The position numbers and the translations under genes are program-made. The notes under the pieces are model-generated. The model saw only the letters and a program-made list of their open reading frames with translations, was not told the origin of the DNA and did not search any database. 64,000 nucleotides of DNA, taken from the NCBI RefSeq assembly GCF_003270085.1, contig NZ_QFDQ01000059.1, positions 1-64,000 on the forward strand, written 5' to 3'. This stretch comes from Streptomyces triticisoli (lineage in GTDB: Bacteria; Actinomycetota; Actinomycetes; Streptomycetales; Streptomycetaceae). Within the stretch, counting starts at the first letter, position 1. Each line of letters begins with the position of its first letter. Below are positions 44,007-52,064 of the stretch, in pieces.

Positions 44007-45106
44007 TTCTCACCTGCCGCATCGTTGTCGACATACGGGGGCGTGGATCGGTCGTCCCAGCTGTCGACCCTGTAACGGCCGGACTCGTGGTGGAACCAGT
44101 AGACGGAACTGAACCAGTTCCGCATGTTGCCGAGGCAGTCCCGTACGGCGGCGCTCAGTTCCTTTCCCCGCACCGTGCCGTTCGCGAGTTCATCGGCGAA
44201 ACGTAATCCCTCCTGTTCGGCGACGAGGAATTCAGAAACGCACTCCTCGATGCGCCGGCGCATTTCCTTCACCGCCTCCTCCAGGGTCAGACCCTCATGT
44301 TTGACGAGACTGATCCCGAGATTGTGCACCTCGTCGCCCGCCAATTCCTTGGGCAGCGAACACAAGTCGTTGTACCAGGCGGCGAATTCCTGGCTGAGCA
44401 GTGCCGGGCGCCGGTAGGCGGGGTTCTTCCGGACGGCGTCCGGGAGTTCGCGGCCGGCGCTCGGCTCCAACAGGTCGGTCCAGATCCAGTGCGCGAAGGT
44501 GAGCCGGCGCAGCGCGAGGTACTCCTCGACCGTGGGCACCACACCCTCGGTGCGGTTGTGGAACTCCCGGTCGTACGCCTCGATCACCGCGTGGAAGTGC
44601 CGGGCGAAGCGGGCGTTCCACGTCGGCGACAGGAACGAGTAGAACCGCAGCACGCTGTCCGCGAGCCCCGCGACCAGGGCATCCCGGTGGTTCAGGTGGT
44701 CCTGGGGGGAGTCCAGGGCCGTGTGCAGCGCATGGCACAGCCGCCGCCAGGCGGCGGGCCGGCCGTGGACGATGTCGCGGTCGTGACGGTCGTCCCAGAC
44801 GAAGAACCACGCGCTGTAGTCCGCTATCGCCTGGAGCACCTCGTCCGGGGCGCCGATGTAGTACCCCGCCATGAGGTCGGTGTAGCACAGGCCGTCGGCG
44901 TGTTCCTCGACCTTGTCGGCCGGCATGAGCCGCTTTTCCAGCAGCCAGCCGCGGGTCTTCCCCTGGAGGCTGGGCCAATAGGCGTGCAACTGCCTGGGGA
45001 ACACGGTCTCGATCACCGGGAGAGCGAGCTGTGGCGGGACTGCGACCGCCGTCGATGTGGATGTCGTTGTGGATGTCGTTGCGGTGCTGTACGGGAAAGC
45101 TGGCAC
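44003..45106 (-). CDS. Epi-isozizaene synthase (class I sesquiterpene cyclase)
   Basis: The 367-residue terpene cyclase has the Asp-rich motif [10 protein letters not shown] near residue 105 and the NSE/DTE-type motif NDLCSLPKE near 246. It ends with [20 protein letters not shown], nearly identical to the S. coelicolor enzyme as I recall it. It cyclises farnesyl diphosphate to epi-isozizaene, the precursor of albaflavenone. GTG 45106 has GAGAGGGG 8 bases upstream. The N-terminus is a Thr/Ser-rich stretch lengthened by a 12-bp tandem repeat. It is first of a two-gene operon. Confidence 0.95.
   Translation of the reverse strand: MPAFPYSTATTSTTTSTSTAVAVPPQLALPVIETVFPRQLHAYWPSLQGKTRGWLLEKRLMPADKVEEHADGLCYTDLMAGYYIGAPDEVLQAIADYSAWFFVWDDRHDRDIVHGRPAAWRRLCHALHTALDSPQDHLNHRDALVAGLADSVLRFYSFLSPTWNARFARHFHAVIEAYDREFHNRTEGVVPTVEEYLALRRLTFAHWIWTDLLEPSAGRELPDAVRKNPAYRRPALLSQEFAAWYNDLCSLPKELAGDEVHNLGISLVKHEGLTLEEAVKEMRRRIEECVSEFLVAEQEGLRFADELANGTVRGKELSAAVRDCLGNMRNWFSSVYWFHHESGRYRVDSWDDRSTPPYVDNDAAGEK
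45057..45080. repeat. 12-bp tandem repeat in the epi-isozizaene synthase 5' end
   Basis: GTGGATGTCGTT occurs twice in a row (45057-45068 and 45069-45080) with partial copies on both sides. It encodes the Thr/Ser run near residues 8-17, an in-frame length-variable segment. Confidence 0.7.
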
Positions 45107-45454
45107 GAACAAACCCCTCTCAGCCGCCGGTGACGTACGCCCCTTCTGTTGTGCCGGGCGCACGCCGTCGCGTATCCCCGTCCCCCCATTCAGCACTACA
45201 ACTGACCGCTCTGGGAACGGATTTGACCTACTCGCCATTCCGGGATGCGGAGAATCTCCCCTTGTGTGGCTGAATATGAATCGACGAAAGCGCACAAAGG
45301 ATCGAATAAGCACGGCATCTACAACGCATGTGCGAGCACGGTGCGAGAGCAGTGCGCCGGAAGTGCGACGGCATACGTACGGCGCCCGGTCGGTTTCCTG
45401 CCGACCGGGCGCCGTACGGGCGGGTCGCTCCCGCCCCGACTGCCGTGACGCGTA
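45107..45454. other. Intergenic region: terpene operon promoter and deformylase terminator
   Basis: The region upstream of the synthase start is comparatively A/T-rich (45230-45330) and must hold its promoter; no consensus pair is clear. The right part carries the terminator at 45377-45417. No gene is supported. Confidence 0.6.
45377..45417 (-). terminator. Terminator after peptide deformylase
   Basis: A perfect 17-bp inverted repeat (45377-45393 with 45401-45417) has a 7-base loop. It begins 38 bases past the deformylase stop and separates it from the terpene operon promoter. Confidence 0.8.
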
Positions 45455-46105
45455 TCAGTCGTTGGCGACGACGGGGTAGCGGGGCTCGTTCTCGGCCATC
45501 TGCCGCAGCGCGTCCTTGCGCTCGCGCTTGGAGAGCCGGTCGATGTAGAGGTAGCCGTAGAGATGGTCGGTCTCGTGCTGCAGGCACCGCGCGAAGTAGC
45601 CCGTGCCACGCACCTTGATCGGGTTGCCCCGCTCGTCCTGCCCGGTCACCTCGGCGTAGTCGGGGCGGGCGAGCGGCGCGTAGGCGGTGGGCACGGACAG
45701 GCAGCCCTCGTTGCTGTCGTCCAGGCGGCGGCGGTCGGCGGGCAGTTCGACCAGCTTGGGGTTGCAGACGACGCCGACGTGCCGGGCGCCCTCGTCGTCC
45801 GGGCAGTCGTAGACGAAGACCTTCAGGTCCACGCCGATCTGGTTGGCGGCCAGGCCCACGCCCTCGGCGGTGCGCTGGCTGGCGAACATGTCCGCGACCA
45901 ATTGCTGGAGCTCCTCACCGAAGTCGGTGACGTCCTCGCACTCCTTGTGCAGCACCGGATTGCCGACGACCGTGATGGGCCGGGAGGTGCCGCGCTCGCG
46001 CCAGGCCGCCTCGCGCTCCTCGCAGTCCTCCGTGTCGACGACGTACCCCTCGTCGTCGACGGGGAGCACGCCCGCGTGCTGCTGATCGGTGTCCTGCTCC
46101 GCCAT
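45455..46105 (-). CDS. def: Peptide deformylase
   Basis: The 216-residue protein has the three family motifs: [10 protein letters not shown] near residue 83, EGCLSVP with the metal-binding Cys near 133, and QHETDHLYG with the HExxH zinc/iron site near 175. It removes the formyl group from nascent proteins. The N-terminal ~40 residues are an acidic extension not present in E. coli-type enzymes. ATG 46105 is the only good start. It lies beside a TPR gene on the same strand, 59 bases downstream of it. More than one deformylase is usual in Streptomyces, so essentiality is not implied. Confidence 0.93.
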   Translation of the reverse strand: MAEQDTDQQHAGVLPVDDEGYVVDTEDCEEREAAWRERGTSRPITVVGNPVLHKECEDVTDFGEELQQLVADMFASQRTAEGVGLAANQIGVDLKVFVYDCPDDEGARHVGVVCNPKLVELPADRRRLDDSNEGCLSVPTAYAPLARPDYAEVTGQDERGNPIKVRGTGYFARCLQHETDHLYGYLYIDRLSKRERKDALRQMAENEPRYPVVAND

Positions 46106-46164
46106 GACCGCCCTGTGCCTGCCTTCCTGGAACGACTGATGCTGTTAAAGAGTACGGCGAGCGC

Positions 46165-47145
46165 TCAGCAGACCTCTTCCAGGTCCCGCCAGTCCCGGGA
46201 GTCCGGACTGTCGGCGACCCAGCCGTCCAGCAGCCCCCTCACCAGCGAGGCGGGCGCGGCCACCCCGCACTCCCGCTCCGGCACCCACAGCTGTCCGTCG
46301 GTGCGGTGGCCGAGGGGGCCGGGGTGCCCCGGCTCGCTGTGGTCGTGCGGGTCGAGGTGCTCGCCGTCGCCCTCGTCGGACGGCATCCGCGACTCCGAGC
46401 ACATCCGGCACAGCAGCCGTACGGACGACGACCAGTCCTCGGCGGCGAAGCCGGCGTCGGAGGCCAGCTGTTCCAGGGCGTCCCGGTCGGCCTCGGTGGC
46501 GGCCTCCAGGAGGACCACCCAGGTGGGCACGGGCGAGGGCGCCCACAACTCGATCTCGTCGAAGACGGGGTAGATGTCGCCGGCCGCGGTGGTCCGCTCG
46601 CCGTGGGGCACGCCGTCGTGCAGCACGACCTCGCCCCAGCGCCGCCCCGAGGAGGGCAGCGGGATGGACAGCACCTCGATCCGGGCCGGGTCCAGGCGCC
46701 GGCCCCAGACCACCTCGGCCTCGCCCTCCGGCGACAGCCGCACGGCCGCGCTGCCCAGCTCCATGCCCACCGGCTCCCCGGCGGCGGCCGCGCCTCCGGG
46801 CACCTTCAGGCCGTACGCCTGCCAGGCCCGCCGGGCCAGCGGCCAGTCCTGCAGGGCGGTGGCGGCGATGCCGACGTTCCACCAGTCGGGCGCCCCGGTC
46901 TCCTTCTCCAGCAGGGCCACGGCCCTCAGCCCCGCCGACCTGGCCTGCTCCCAGTCGTGCCGGAACTTGTGCAGCAGGGCGAGGTTGAACCAGGACTCGG
47001 ACAGCCAGGGTTCCAGGTCGGCGGCGCGCGTCAGCAGCGCGCCCGCGTCCTCGTACCGACCGTCGCCGATCAGGGTGAACGCGCGGTCGGTGGCCTGCCG
47101 CCAGGAGGCGGAGGGCCGGTGCCGTACCTTGCCGAAGATCCTCAC
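46165..47145 (-). CDS. Tetratricopeptide-repeat protein, function unknown
   Basis: The 326-residue soluble protein has TPR-like helical pairs at residues ~20-95 (LIGDGRYEDAGALLTRAADL, then SWFNLALLHKFRHDWEQARS). A mixed alpha/beta domain follows and may bind a partner. A Cys-containing segment SVRLLCRMCSESRMP lies near 245. I chose GTG 47145 because GGCAGG lies just upstream and the product then begins VRIFGKVRHRPSASW; the frame is open to 47247. It is followed by the deformylase gene. No pathway is evident. Confidence 0.75.
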   Translation of the reverse strand: MRIFGKVRHRPSASWRQATDRAFTLIGDGRYEDAGALLTRAADLEPWLSESWFNLALLHKFRHDWEQARSAGLRAVALLEKETGAPDWWNVGIAATALQDWPLARRAWQAYGLKVPGGAAAAGEPVGMELGSAAVRLSPEGEAEVVWGRRLDPARIEVLSIPLPSSGRRWGEVVLHDGVPHGERTTAAGDIYPVFDEIELWAPSPVPTWVVLLEAATEADRDALEQLASDAGFAAEDWSSSVRLLCRMCSESRMPSDEGDGEHLDPHDHSEPGHPGPLGHRTDGQLWVPERECGVAAPASLVRGLLDGWVADSPDSRDWRDLEEVC

Positions 47146-47250
47146 GATTCCTGCCTGCCAGTTCCGTTCAGTGGGCTGGCTTCTGCCCCCGGACACCCTC
47201 TTCCACGCATCCAACCACGTACGGTTGGAAGGGCGCTCATTACCCATGGG

Positions 47251-48483
47251 TTACCCCATGGCGGGCGACGTCAGACCGTCGCGTGAGAGTACACGGGCCA
47301 GTGATTCCACCACATCGGGGGCGTACTCGGCCGCCAGCCGCAGCTCCTCCAGGGCCTGGAGCGATCCGCCGGGCCCGGCGTCGCGTGCCTTCTCCTCGTA
47401 GGCGTTGACGGCCCGCACGATCCGCGCGGGCAGCGGCTGCTCCCGGCAGGGGTCGGCCTGGCGTTCCACCACGACCGCGACCCGCGCGTCGACCCCGGTC
47501 TGCCGTACGACGGCCCCGCCGAGCAGTGCGATACGCCGCTGCTGCTCGGCGGGCAGCCCGGCGGTGGCGCCCGCGGGGACCGGGTCGACCAGGCTGAGCT
47601 GCCCGATGTCGTGCATGAGGGCCGCGTGCTCCAGCACGGTCAGCTCCGGCTCCGTCAGGCCCAGGTCCCGGCCCACGGCCCGGCTGAGCGCGGCCACGCG
47701 CCGGGCGTGCCCGGACGGGGTGTACCCGGCGACCTCGGTGGCGCGGGCCAGGGAGTCGATGGTCTGCCGGTAGGTGCTCCGCACGGCCGCGTACCGTCTC
47801 AGGGACAACTGGGTGAGCAGCAGCGGCAGCGAGAACACGGGCAGCGCCCACAGCCCGACCACCGCGACCGCGAGGGCCATGACCGCGCCGGTCGCGCACA
47901 CCGCCGAGCCGATCCCGAGCAGCCCGCGCAGCTCCTCGCGCAGCAGCGGGCCGAACGGCCACCGGGTACGGCAGTGCGCCGACGCGGCGGCCAGCACGGC
48001 GCCGCACAGCGCGGTGAGCACCAGCAGCGCGAGCAGCAGCAGGGCGTACGCCGGACCGATCCAGTCCCCGAACGCCCCTTCGCCGTACAGTGGTTGGAAA
48101 CAGACGGCCGCGAAGGCGACGGTGAGGATCCGCCGCGCGAGGTGGTCGAGGGTCTGTCCCTCCCCGCGCGCGAGGTGCGGCACGCTGCCGAGCAGACACG
48201 CGCCGAGCACCACGGCGACGGCCTGGAAGGCGCCGTGGTGACTGGCCCGCCCGGCGTCCTCGCCCAGCAGGGCGTACGACAGCCCTCCCGCGGCACCCAG
48301 CGGCGCGGCCTCCCGGACACCGGCCCCGTTCCACCGCGCGACCTCGCCGACGAGCACGAGCACCCCGAAGGCGAGGGCGGCCCCGCGCTCCTCCACGCCG
48401 GTCCACAGGGTGACGCCGAGGGACAGCAGGGCGACGAGAAGAGCCGAGCCACGGATGAGAACCAGCAGCAGGGGGCGGCTCAT
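47251..48483 (-). CDS. Membrane-bound HD-domain protein (degenerate HD-GYP type)
   Basis: The 410-residue protein has six to seven membrane segments in residues 1-230. The cytoplasmic HD domain follows: HARRVAALSRAVGRDLGL, then HAALMHDIGQLSLVDPVP near 290. The second half of an HD-GYP domain is degraded: where HHExxDGxGYP should be, the sequence reads VVERQADPCREQ. It may therefore lack cyclic-di-nucleotide phosphodiesterase activity. GAGGAGG precedes the ATG by 6 bases. It follows the intact HD-GYP gene, with a 53-codon mini-ORF between them. Confidence 0.83.
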   Translation of the reverse strand: MSRPLLLVLIRGSALLVALLSLGVTLWTGVEERGAALAFGVLVLVGEVARWNGAGVREAAPLGAAGGLSYALLGEDAGRASHHGAFQAVAVVLGACLLGSVPHLARGEGQTLDHLARRILTVAFAAVCFQPLYGEGAFGDWIGPAYALLLLALLVLTALCGAVLAAASAHCRTRWPFGPLLREELRGLLGIGSAVCATGAVMALAVAVVGLWALPVFSLPLLLTQLSLRRYAAVRSTYRQTIDSLARATEVAGYTPSGHARRVAALSRAVGRDLGLTEPELTVLEHAALMHDIGQLSLVDPVPAGATAGLPAEQQRRIALLGGAVVRQTGVDARVAVVVERQADPCREQPLPARIVRAVNAYEEKARDAGPGGSLQALEELRLAAEYAPDVVESLARVLSRDGLTSPAMG

Positions 48484-48774
48484 CGGCGCACCTCCTCACG
48501 GTCGGCCGCCGGCGGCACCGGCGGGGAGACGGACACCCCGTCCTCGGCCGTGACCGCCGGGTGCCAACCGTGCCGGTCCAGGGCCCGCACCGGCGCCGCG
48601 ACCATCCGCGGGTCGAGGGCCGACAACACGCACCGGCTCATCGGCGCACCTCCTCACGGTCGGCCGCCGGCGGCACCGGCGGGGAGACGGACACCCCGTC
48701 CTCGGCCGTGACCGCCGGGTGCCAACCGTGCCGGTCCAGGGCCCGTGCCAGTGCCGTGACCATCCGCGGGTCGA
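48476..48774. repeat. Diverged tandem duplication of the HD-GYP gene 3' end
   Basis: The segment 48476-48616 repeats at 48634-48774 with a 158-base period. About 120 bases are identical, followed by ~20 with five substitutions. The right copy is the true 3' end of the HD-GYP gene; the left copy lies between that gene and the next HD gene. Each copy carries the same stop/ribosome-binding-site/ATG junction (TGAGGAGGTGCGCCGATGAG). Confidence 0.92.
48480..48641 (-). CDS. 53-codon mini-ORF created by the duplication
   Basis: This frame starts at an ATG that overlaps the HD-GYP stop and ends with a TGA that overlaps the next HD gene start, so it could be translated as a coupled middle gene. It encodes MSRCVLSALDPRMVAAPVRA, then the same tail as the HD-GYP protein (LDRHGWHPAVTAEDG ... 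PAADREEVRR). The first five residues beyond MSR are new. No function is expected from this short copy of a C-terminal tail. It preserves reading and coupling. Confidence 0.5.
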   Translation of the reverse strand: MSRCVLSALDPRMVAAPVRALDRHGWHPAVTAEDGVSVSPPVPPAADREEVRR

Positions 48775-49945
48775 ACTGTGCGCCGGCGCAGCGTTCCAGT
48801 TCCTCCAGGGCGGCACCGATCGGGCGGGCCCGCCGGTAGGAGCGGGTGGAGGTCATCGCGTCGAAGGCGTCCGCGACGGCCACCACCCGTGCGGACTCGG
48901 GGATCTGGCCTCCCGTCAGCCCGTACGGGTAGCCGCTGCCGTCCAGGCGTTCGTGGTGGTGCAGGATCGCCGAGCGGGCCTCGCCGAGGAAGGAGATCCC
49001 GCGCACCATCTCGTGCCCGTACTCGGGGTGCAGCTCGATCACCCGGCGCTCCTCGGGGGTCAGCGGCCCGTCCTTGCGCAGCAGCCGGGTGGGAACGCCC
49101 AGCTTCCCCACGTCGTGCAGGATGCCGGCGAACCGCAGCACCTCGACGCGCTCGTCGTCCATGCCGAGCTCACGCGCGATCATCATGGAGGCCTGACCGA
49201 CCCGCTCGCTGTGCCCGCGCGTGTACCCGTCCTTGATGTCGACGGCCTGCACCAGCGCGCGGATGGTGGCCCGGTGGGCGGCCCGCTCCCGGTGGTACTG
49301 GGCGTACGCCCACCACGACACGCACATCGGCAGCAGCACCAGCAGCGCGGCGACCGGGCCGTAGGGGCTGCGCCACAGCACGGCCATCATCAGTCCCGCG
49401 AGCCCGTGCACCCCGATCGGCGCCAGCGACCGGGTGAACAGCCCCTGCCACGCCCGCCGTGCCGGCACTCGCTCGACGAGCGCGTGGATCCCGCCGTCCA
49501 GCGCCGTCAGCACCAGGCAGAAGGCGAGCACGGCGGCCCCGGCGGGGGCGAGGGCGTAGGGGAAGTCGGAGGCGGCGACGGCGTCCCGGCCGCCCAGTGC
49601 CCCGTGCGTCCGGGAGGCGGCCCACACCGCGAGGGCGAGCTGGGCGGCCCGCCAGCTCCGGCGCAGCCCCTCGGGCCGCTGCCCGACGCGGGCGAACAGG
49701 ACACCCGGCAGCGGAACCAGCGCGGCGGCGGCCGGCGGCAGCAGGAAGGCCGCCGCCAGCAGGACGGGGTAGAAGGGGCCGGCGAGGTTGCGCCGGGCGA
49801 GGTGCCTGCAGCCGGCGTACACCGCGGCGAGCAGGGCGACCGCCCACCAGGTGGTGGGGCTCGCCGGCAGCGGCAGCAGACAGGTCAGGGCGCCGAGGAC
49901 CACACAGGCGACGTACACACGGGCCCGCGGTGGAACCGCCTCCAT
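48638..49945 (-). CDS. Membrane HD-GYP-type phosphodiesterase
   Basis: The 435-residue protein has several membrane segments in residues 8-220 and a complete HD-GYP domain. The motifs are HSERVGQASMMIARELG near 247, ILHDVGKLGVP near 275 (HD) and HHERLDGSGYPYGL near 323 (HHExxDGxGYP). ADAFDAMTSTRSYR follows. HD-GYP proteins hydrolyse cyclic di-GMP. No GGDEF or EAL domain is attached. ATG 49945 begins MEAVPPRARVYVA. It is the first gene of the cluster containing the duplicate and the degenerate HD gene. Confidence 0.9.
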   Translation of the reverse strand: MEAVPPRARVYVACVVLGALTCLLPLPASPTTWWAVALLAAVYAGCRHLARRNLAGPFYPVLLAAAFLLPPAAAALVPLPGVLFARVGQRPEGLRRSWRAAQLALAVWAASRTHGALGGRDAVAASDFPYALAPAGAAVLAFCLVLTALDGGIHALVERVPARRAWQGLFTRSLAPIGVHGLAGLMMAVLWRSPYGPVAALLVLLPMCVSWWAYAQYHRERAAHRATIRALVQAVDIKDGYTRGHSERVGQASMMIARELGMDDERVEVLRFAGILHDVGKLGVPTRLLRKDGPLTPEERRVIELHPEYGHEMVRGISFLGEARSAILHHHERLDGSGYPYGLTGGQIPESARVVAVADAFDAMTSTRSYRRARPIGAALEELERCAGAQFDPRMVTALARALDRHGWHPAVTAEDGVSVSPPVPPAADREEVRR

Positions 49946-50081
49946 GACGATGCCCCTCCCCGGTCACGCCTGTCCACAGTGGGAGCGTAGGGCGGGCAAC
50001 GGGGAGTACACGGGGCAAAACCCCGCAGATTAGCACGTTCGGGTGAACAGTGTCCGGGCGGGTGTCCGCGCGGACGGCGGG

Positions 50082-50393
50082 TCAGGACTCCTGCGGAGTC
50101 ACCGGTCCCGCGGTCACGTCGTTCTCGGGGACGGTCCGGCCGGAGCGGATCAGCTCGATCCGCCCCATGACCTTGGCGCGCAGGTCGGTGGGTACGTCGT
50201 CATGCCCGCAGCACCGCTTGACCAGCTTCTTCACGGCCTGCTCCAGGCCGTACTTCTCGAGGCACGGCGAGCACTCCTCGAAGTGGTGCTCGAACTTGGT
50301 GCGATCGACTTCCGGCATCTCACTGTCGAGGAACTCGTAGAGGTGGTCGAGTACCTCACTGCAGTCCGTCTCGTGCGGCTCTCCGCAGCTCAT
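50082..50393 (-). CDS. rsrA: Zinc-binding anti-sigma factor of SigR
   Basis: The 103-residue ZAS-family protein matches Rsr[12 protein letters not shown] at the start, then [16 protein letters not shown] with the HxxxCxxC zinc motif near residues 37-44. Oxidation of the Cys pair (Cys11 and Cys44 in S. coelicolor) releases zinc and frees SigR under disulfide stress. Its ATG overlaps the sigR stop. No membrane segment is present, so it is a cytoplasmic sensor. Confidence 0.96.
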   Translation of the reverse strand: MSCGEPHETDCSEVLDHLYEFLDSEMPEVDRTKFEHHFEECSPCLEKYGLEQAVKKLVKRCCGHDDVPTDLRAKVMGRIELIRSGRTVPENDVTAGPVTPQES

Positions 50394-51250
50394 GAGCCCG
50401 AGCCTTTCGCTTTGTTCGACTCTCCGGCACCGGCCGGGACCAGCCCGCGCTCGCGGGCGTAGTCCTCGAGCATTCCGCGCAGCTGACGGCGGCCCCGGTG
50501 CAGCCGGGACATCACCGTACCGATGGGTGTCCCCATGATGTCCGCGATCTCCTTGTAGGCAAAGCCCTCCACGTCCGCGAGGTAGACGGCTATGCGGAAC
50601 TCCTCGGGGATCGCCTGCAGCGCTTCCTTCACGTCCGAGTCGGGCAGGTGGTCCAGCGCCTGCGACTCGGCGGAGCGCAGCCCCGTCGACATGTGCGACT
50701 CGGCCCGCGCGAGCTGCCAGTCCTCGATGTCCTCGGCCGCGCTGCGCTGGGGTTCGCGCTGCTTCTTACGGTAGGAGTTGATGAACGTGTTGGTGAGGAT
50801 CCGGTACAGCCACGCCTTGAGGTTGGTGCCCTCACGGAACTGGTGGAAGGACGCGTACGCCTTGGCGTAGGTCTCCTGCACCAGGTCTTCCGCGTCGGCC
50901 GGGTTGCGCGTCATGCGCAGCGCGGCCGAATACATCTGGTCGAGGAATTCGAGCGCGTCCCGCTCGAAGCGCGCACTGCGCTCGGCACTCGACTCCGCGG
51001 ACGCTTCCACACGCGCGCCCCGGCCCTCGGGCTGCTCCGCCTGGCCGTTGTCGGCCCTTGCGTCGGTACCGGGAACCGGACCCACCTCCTCAAGCGATGT
51101 CGGGGGACCGGAAGCGGTCCCACCCGAATCGGAGGATAGACGACGATCCGGCCCGCCCGCCGCCCGAATCGGGGCGGTCCTGGCCGCGTGCAGCACCGTC
51201 CAGTCCAGGGTGGTGCGGCTGCTGCGGCTCGGGCAAATGGTCGAACCCAT
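50390..51250 (-). CDS. sigR: ECF sigma factor of the disulfide-stress response (SigR, with long form)
   Basis: Region 2 includes [20 protein letters not shown], then [20 protein letters not shown]. Region 4 includes [20 protein letters not shown], then [20 protein letters not shown]. Two starts are plausible. GTG 51085 gives 231 residues. ATG 51250 ([13 protein letters not shown]) adds exactly 55, the reported size of the unstable induced long form. A SigR-type promoter lies 59 bases upstream of the long start. SigR controls thioredoxin, mycothiol and protein quality-control genes, and RsrA holds it inactive in reducing conditions. Confidence 0.95.
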   Translation of the reverse strand: MGSTICPSRSSRTTLDWTVLHAARTAPIRAAGGPDRRLSSDSGGTASGPPTSLEEVGPVPGTDARADNGQAEQPEGRGARVEASAESSAERSARFERDALEFLDQMYSAALRMTRNPADAEDLVQETYAKAYASFHQFREGTNLKAWLYRILTNTFINSYRKKQREPQRSAAEDIEDWQLARAESHMSTGLRSAESQALDHLPDSDVKEALQAIPEEFRIAVYLADVEGFAYKEIADIMGTPIGTVMSRLHRGRRQLRGMLEDYARERGLVPAGAGESNKAKGSGS

Positions 51251-51308
51251 GCGGCGGACTTCCTCTCCTCGGACGCGGACGCCGGTGACCGGCACTTCTG
51301 TCCACCTC

Positions 51309-51335
51309 AACAGCGCCCGGGGGCCGGGCATTCCC
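51309..51335 (-). promoter_or_regulatory. SigR-dependent autoregulatory promoter
   Basis: On the minus strand GGGAAT (51335-51330) is followed by exactly 18 bases and GTT (51311-51309), the SigR consensus. Transcription should start about 6-8 bases farther and make the sigR long form followed by rsrA. Confidence 0.9.
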
Positions 51336-51340
51336 GGGCG

Positions 51341-52063
51341 TCACCCGAGTGACACGGCCCACTGGGCGACGCCCTCGGTGATGATCTCCAGCGCCTGCTC
51401 CTGCGTGATGTCCGCACGCTTCGGGACGGCGAAGCCGTGATCGGCGTACGGCACCTCGATCAGGTCGTGGTCCCCCTCGGGAAACTCCGCCGGCCTGCCG
51501 AACGGGTCGTTGCCGCCCTGGACCACGAGGGTGGGCACCCCGGGTGCGAGCAACTCCTCCGCGCGGGACTTCTCCGGCTTGCCCGGCGGGTGCAGCGGGA
51601 AGCCGAGCGCCAGCACGGCGTGCGCGCCCAGCTCGGTCGCGGTGCGGCAGGCGACGCGCGCGCCCGCGCTGCGGCCTCCGGAGATCACCGGCAGTCCGGG
51701 CGCGGTGAGCGCCGGCCAGAGCCCGCGCCAGCCGGTGTCCAGGGTCTTCGGCGCGGGAGCCACCTTCTTGCCGGCCACCCGCCAGGGCTGCTCGACGAGC
51801 GCGACGGTCACACCGTGCCCGGGGAGGGTCCGGGCCAACGCCTGCAGGTCGCGGGCCTCGATGCCGCCGCCCGCGCCGTGACCCACGGCGAGGACGAGCC
51901 GCGCGTCGTCCGCCCGGTGCCAGGTGACGCGGGCCTGGCCCGCACCGGTCTCGACGACCTCGGCGGTCCTGGCGGTCTCGGTGTCCTCGGCGGTCCCGGC
52001 GGTCCCGGCGGTCTCGGCGGTCCCGGCGGTCCCGGCGGTCCCGGTGTTCTCGCTCACGTCCAC
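51341..52063 (-). CDS. Alpha/beta hydrolase (dienelactone hydrolase/TEX30-like)
   Basis: The 240-residue protein has a Thr/Ala/Gly/Glu N-terminal tract of ~30 residues encoded by a 9-bp tandem repeat. The hydrolase fold has LAVGHGAGGGIEARDL near 60, the nucleophile elbow GGRSAGARVACRTA near 130 (GxSxG), LVVQGGNDPFG near 187 (acid Asp) and YADHGFAVPK near 212 (His). The substrate is unknown. GTG 52063 follows the SRAP gene by one base. It ends just downstream of the SigR promoter region, with the sigR genes on the same strand. Confidence 0.83.
   Translation of the reverse strand: MDVSENTGTAGTAGTAETAGTAGTAEDTETARTAEVVETGAGQARVTWHRADDARLVLAVGHGAGGGIEARDLQALARTLPGHGVTVALVEQPWRVAGKKVAPAPKTLDTGWRGLWPALTAPGLPVISGGRSAGARVACRTATELGAHAVLALGFPLHPPGKPEKSRAEELLAPGVPTLVVQGGNDPFGRPAEFPEGDHDLIEVPYADHGFAVPKRADITQEQALEIITEGVAQWAVSLG
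51962..52051. repeat. 9-bp tandem repeat within the hydrolase N-terminus
   Basis: Ten units of consensus GGCGGTCCC occupy 90 bases. In frame they encode (Gly/Glu)-Thr-Ala triplets, so unit number could change without frameshift. Confidence 0.85.
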
Positions 52064-52064
52064 G

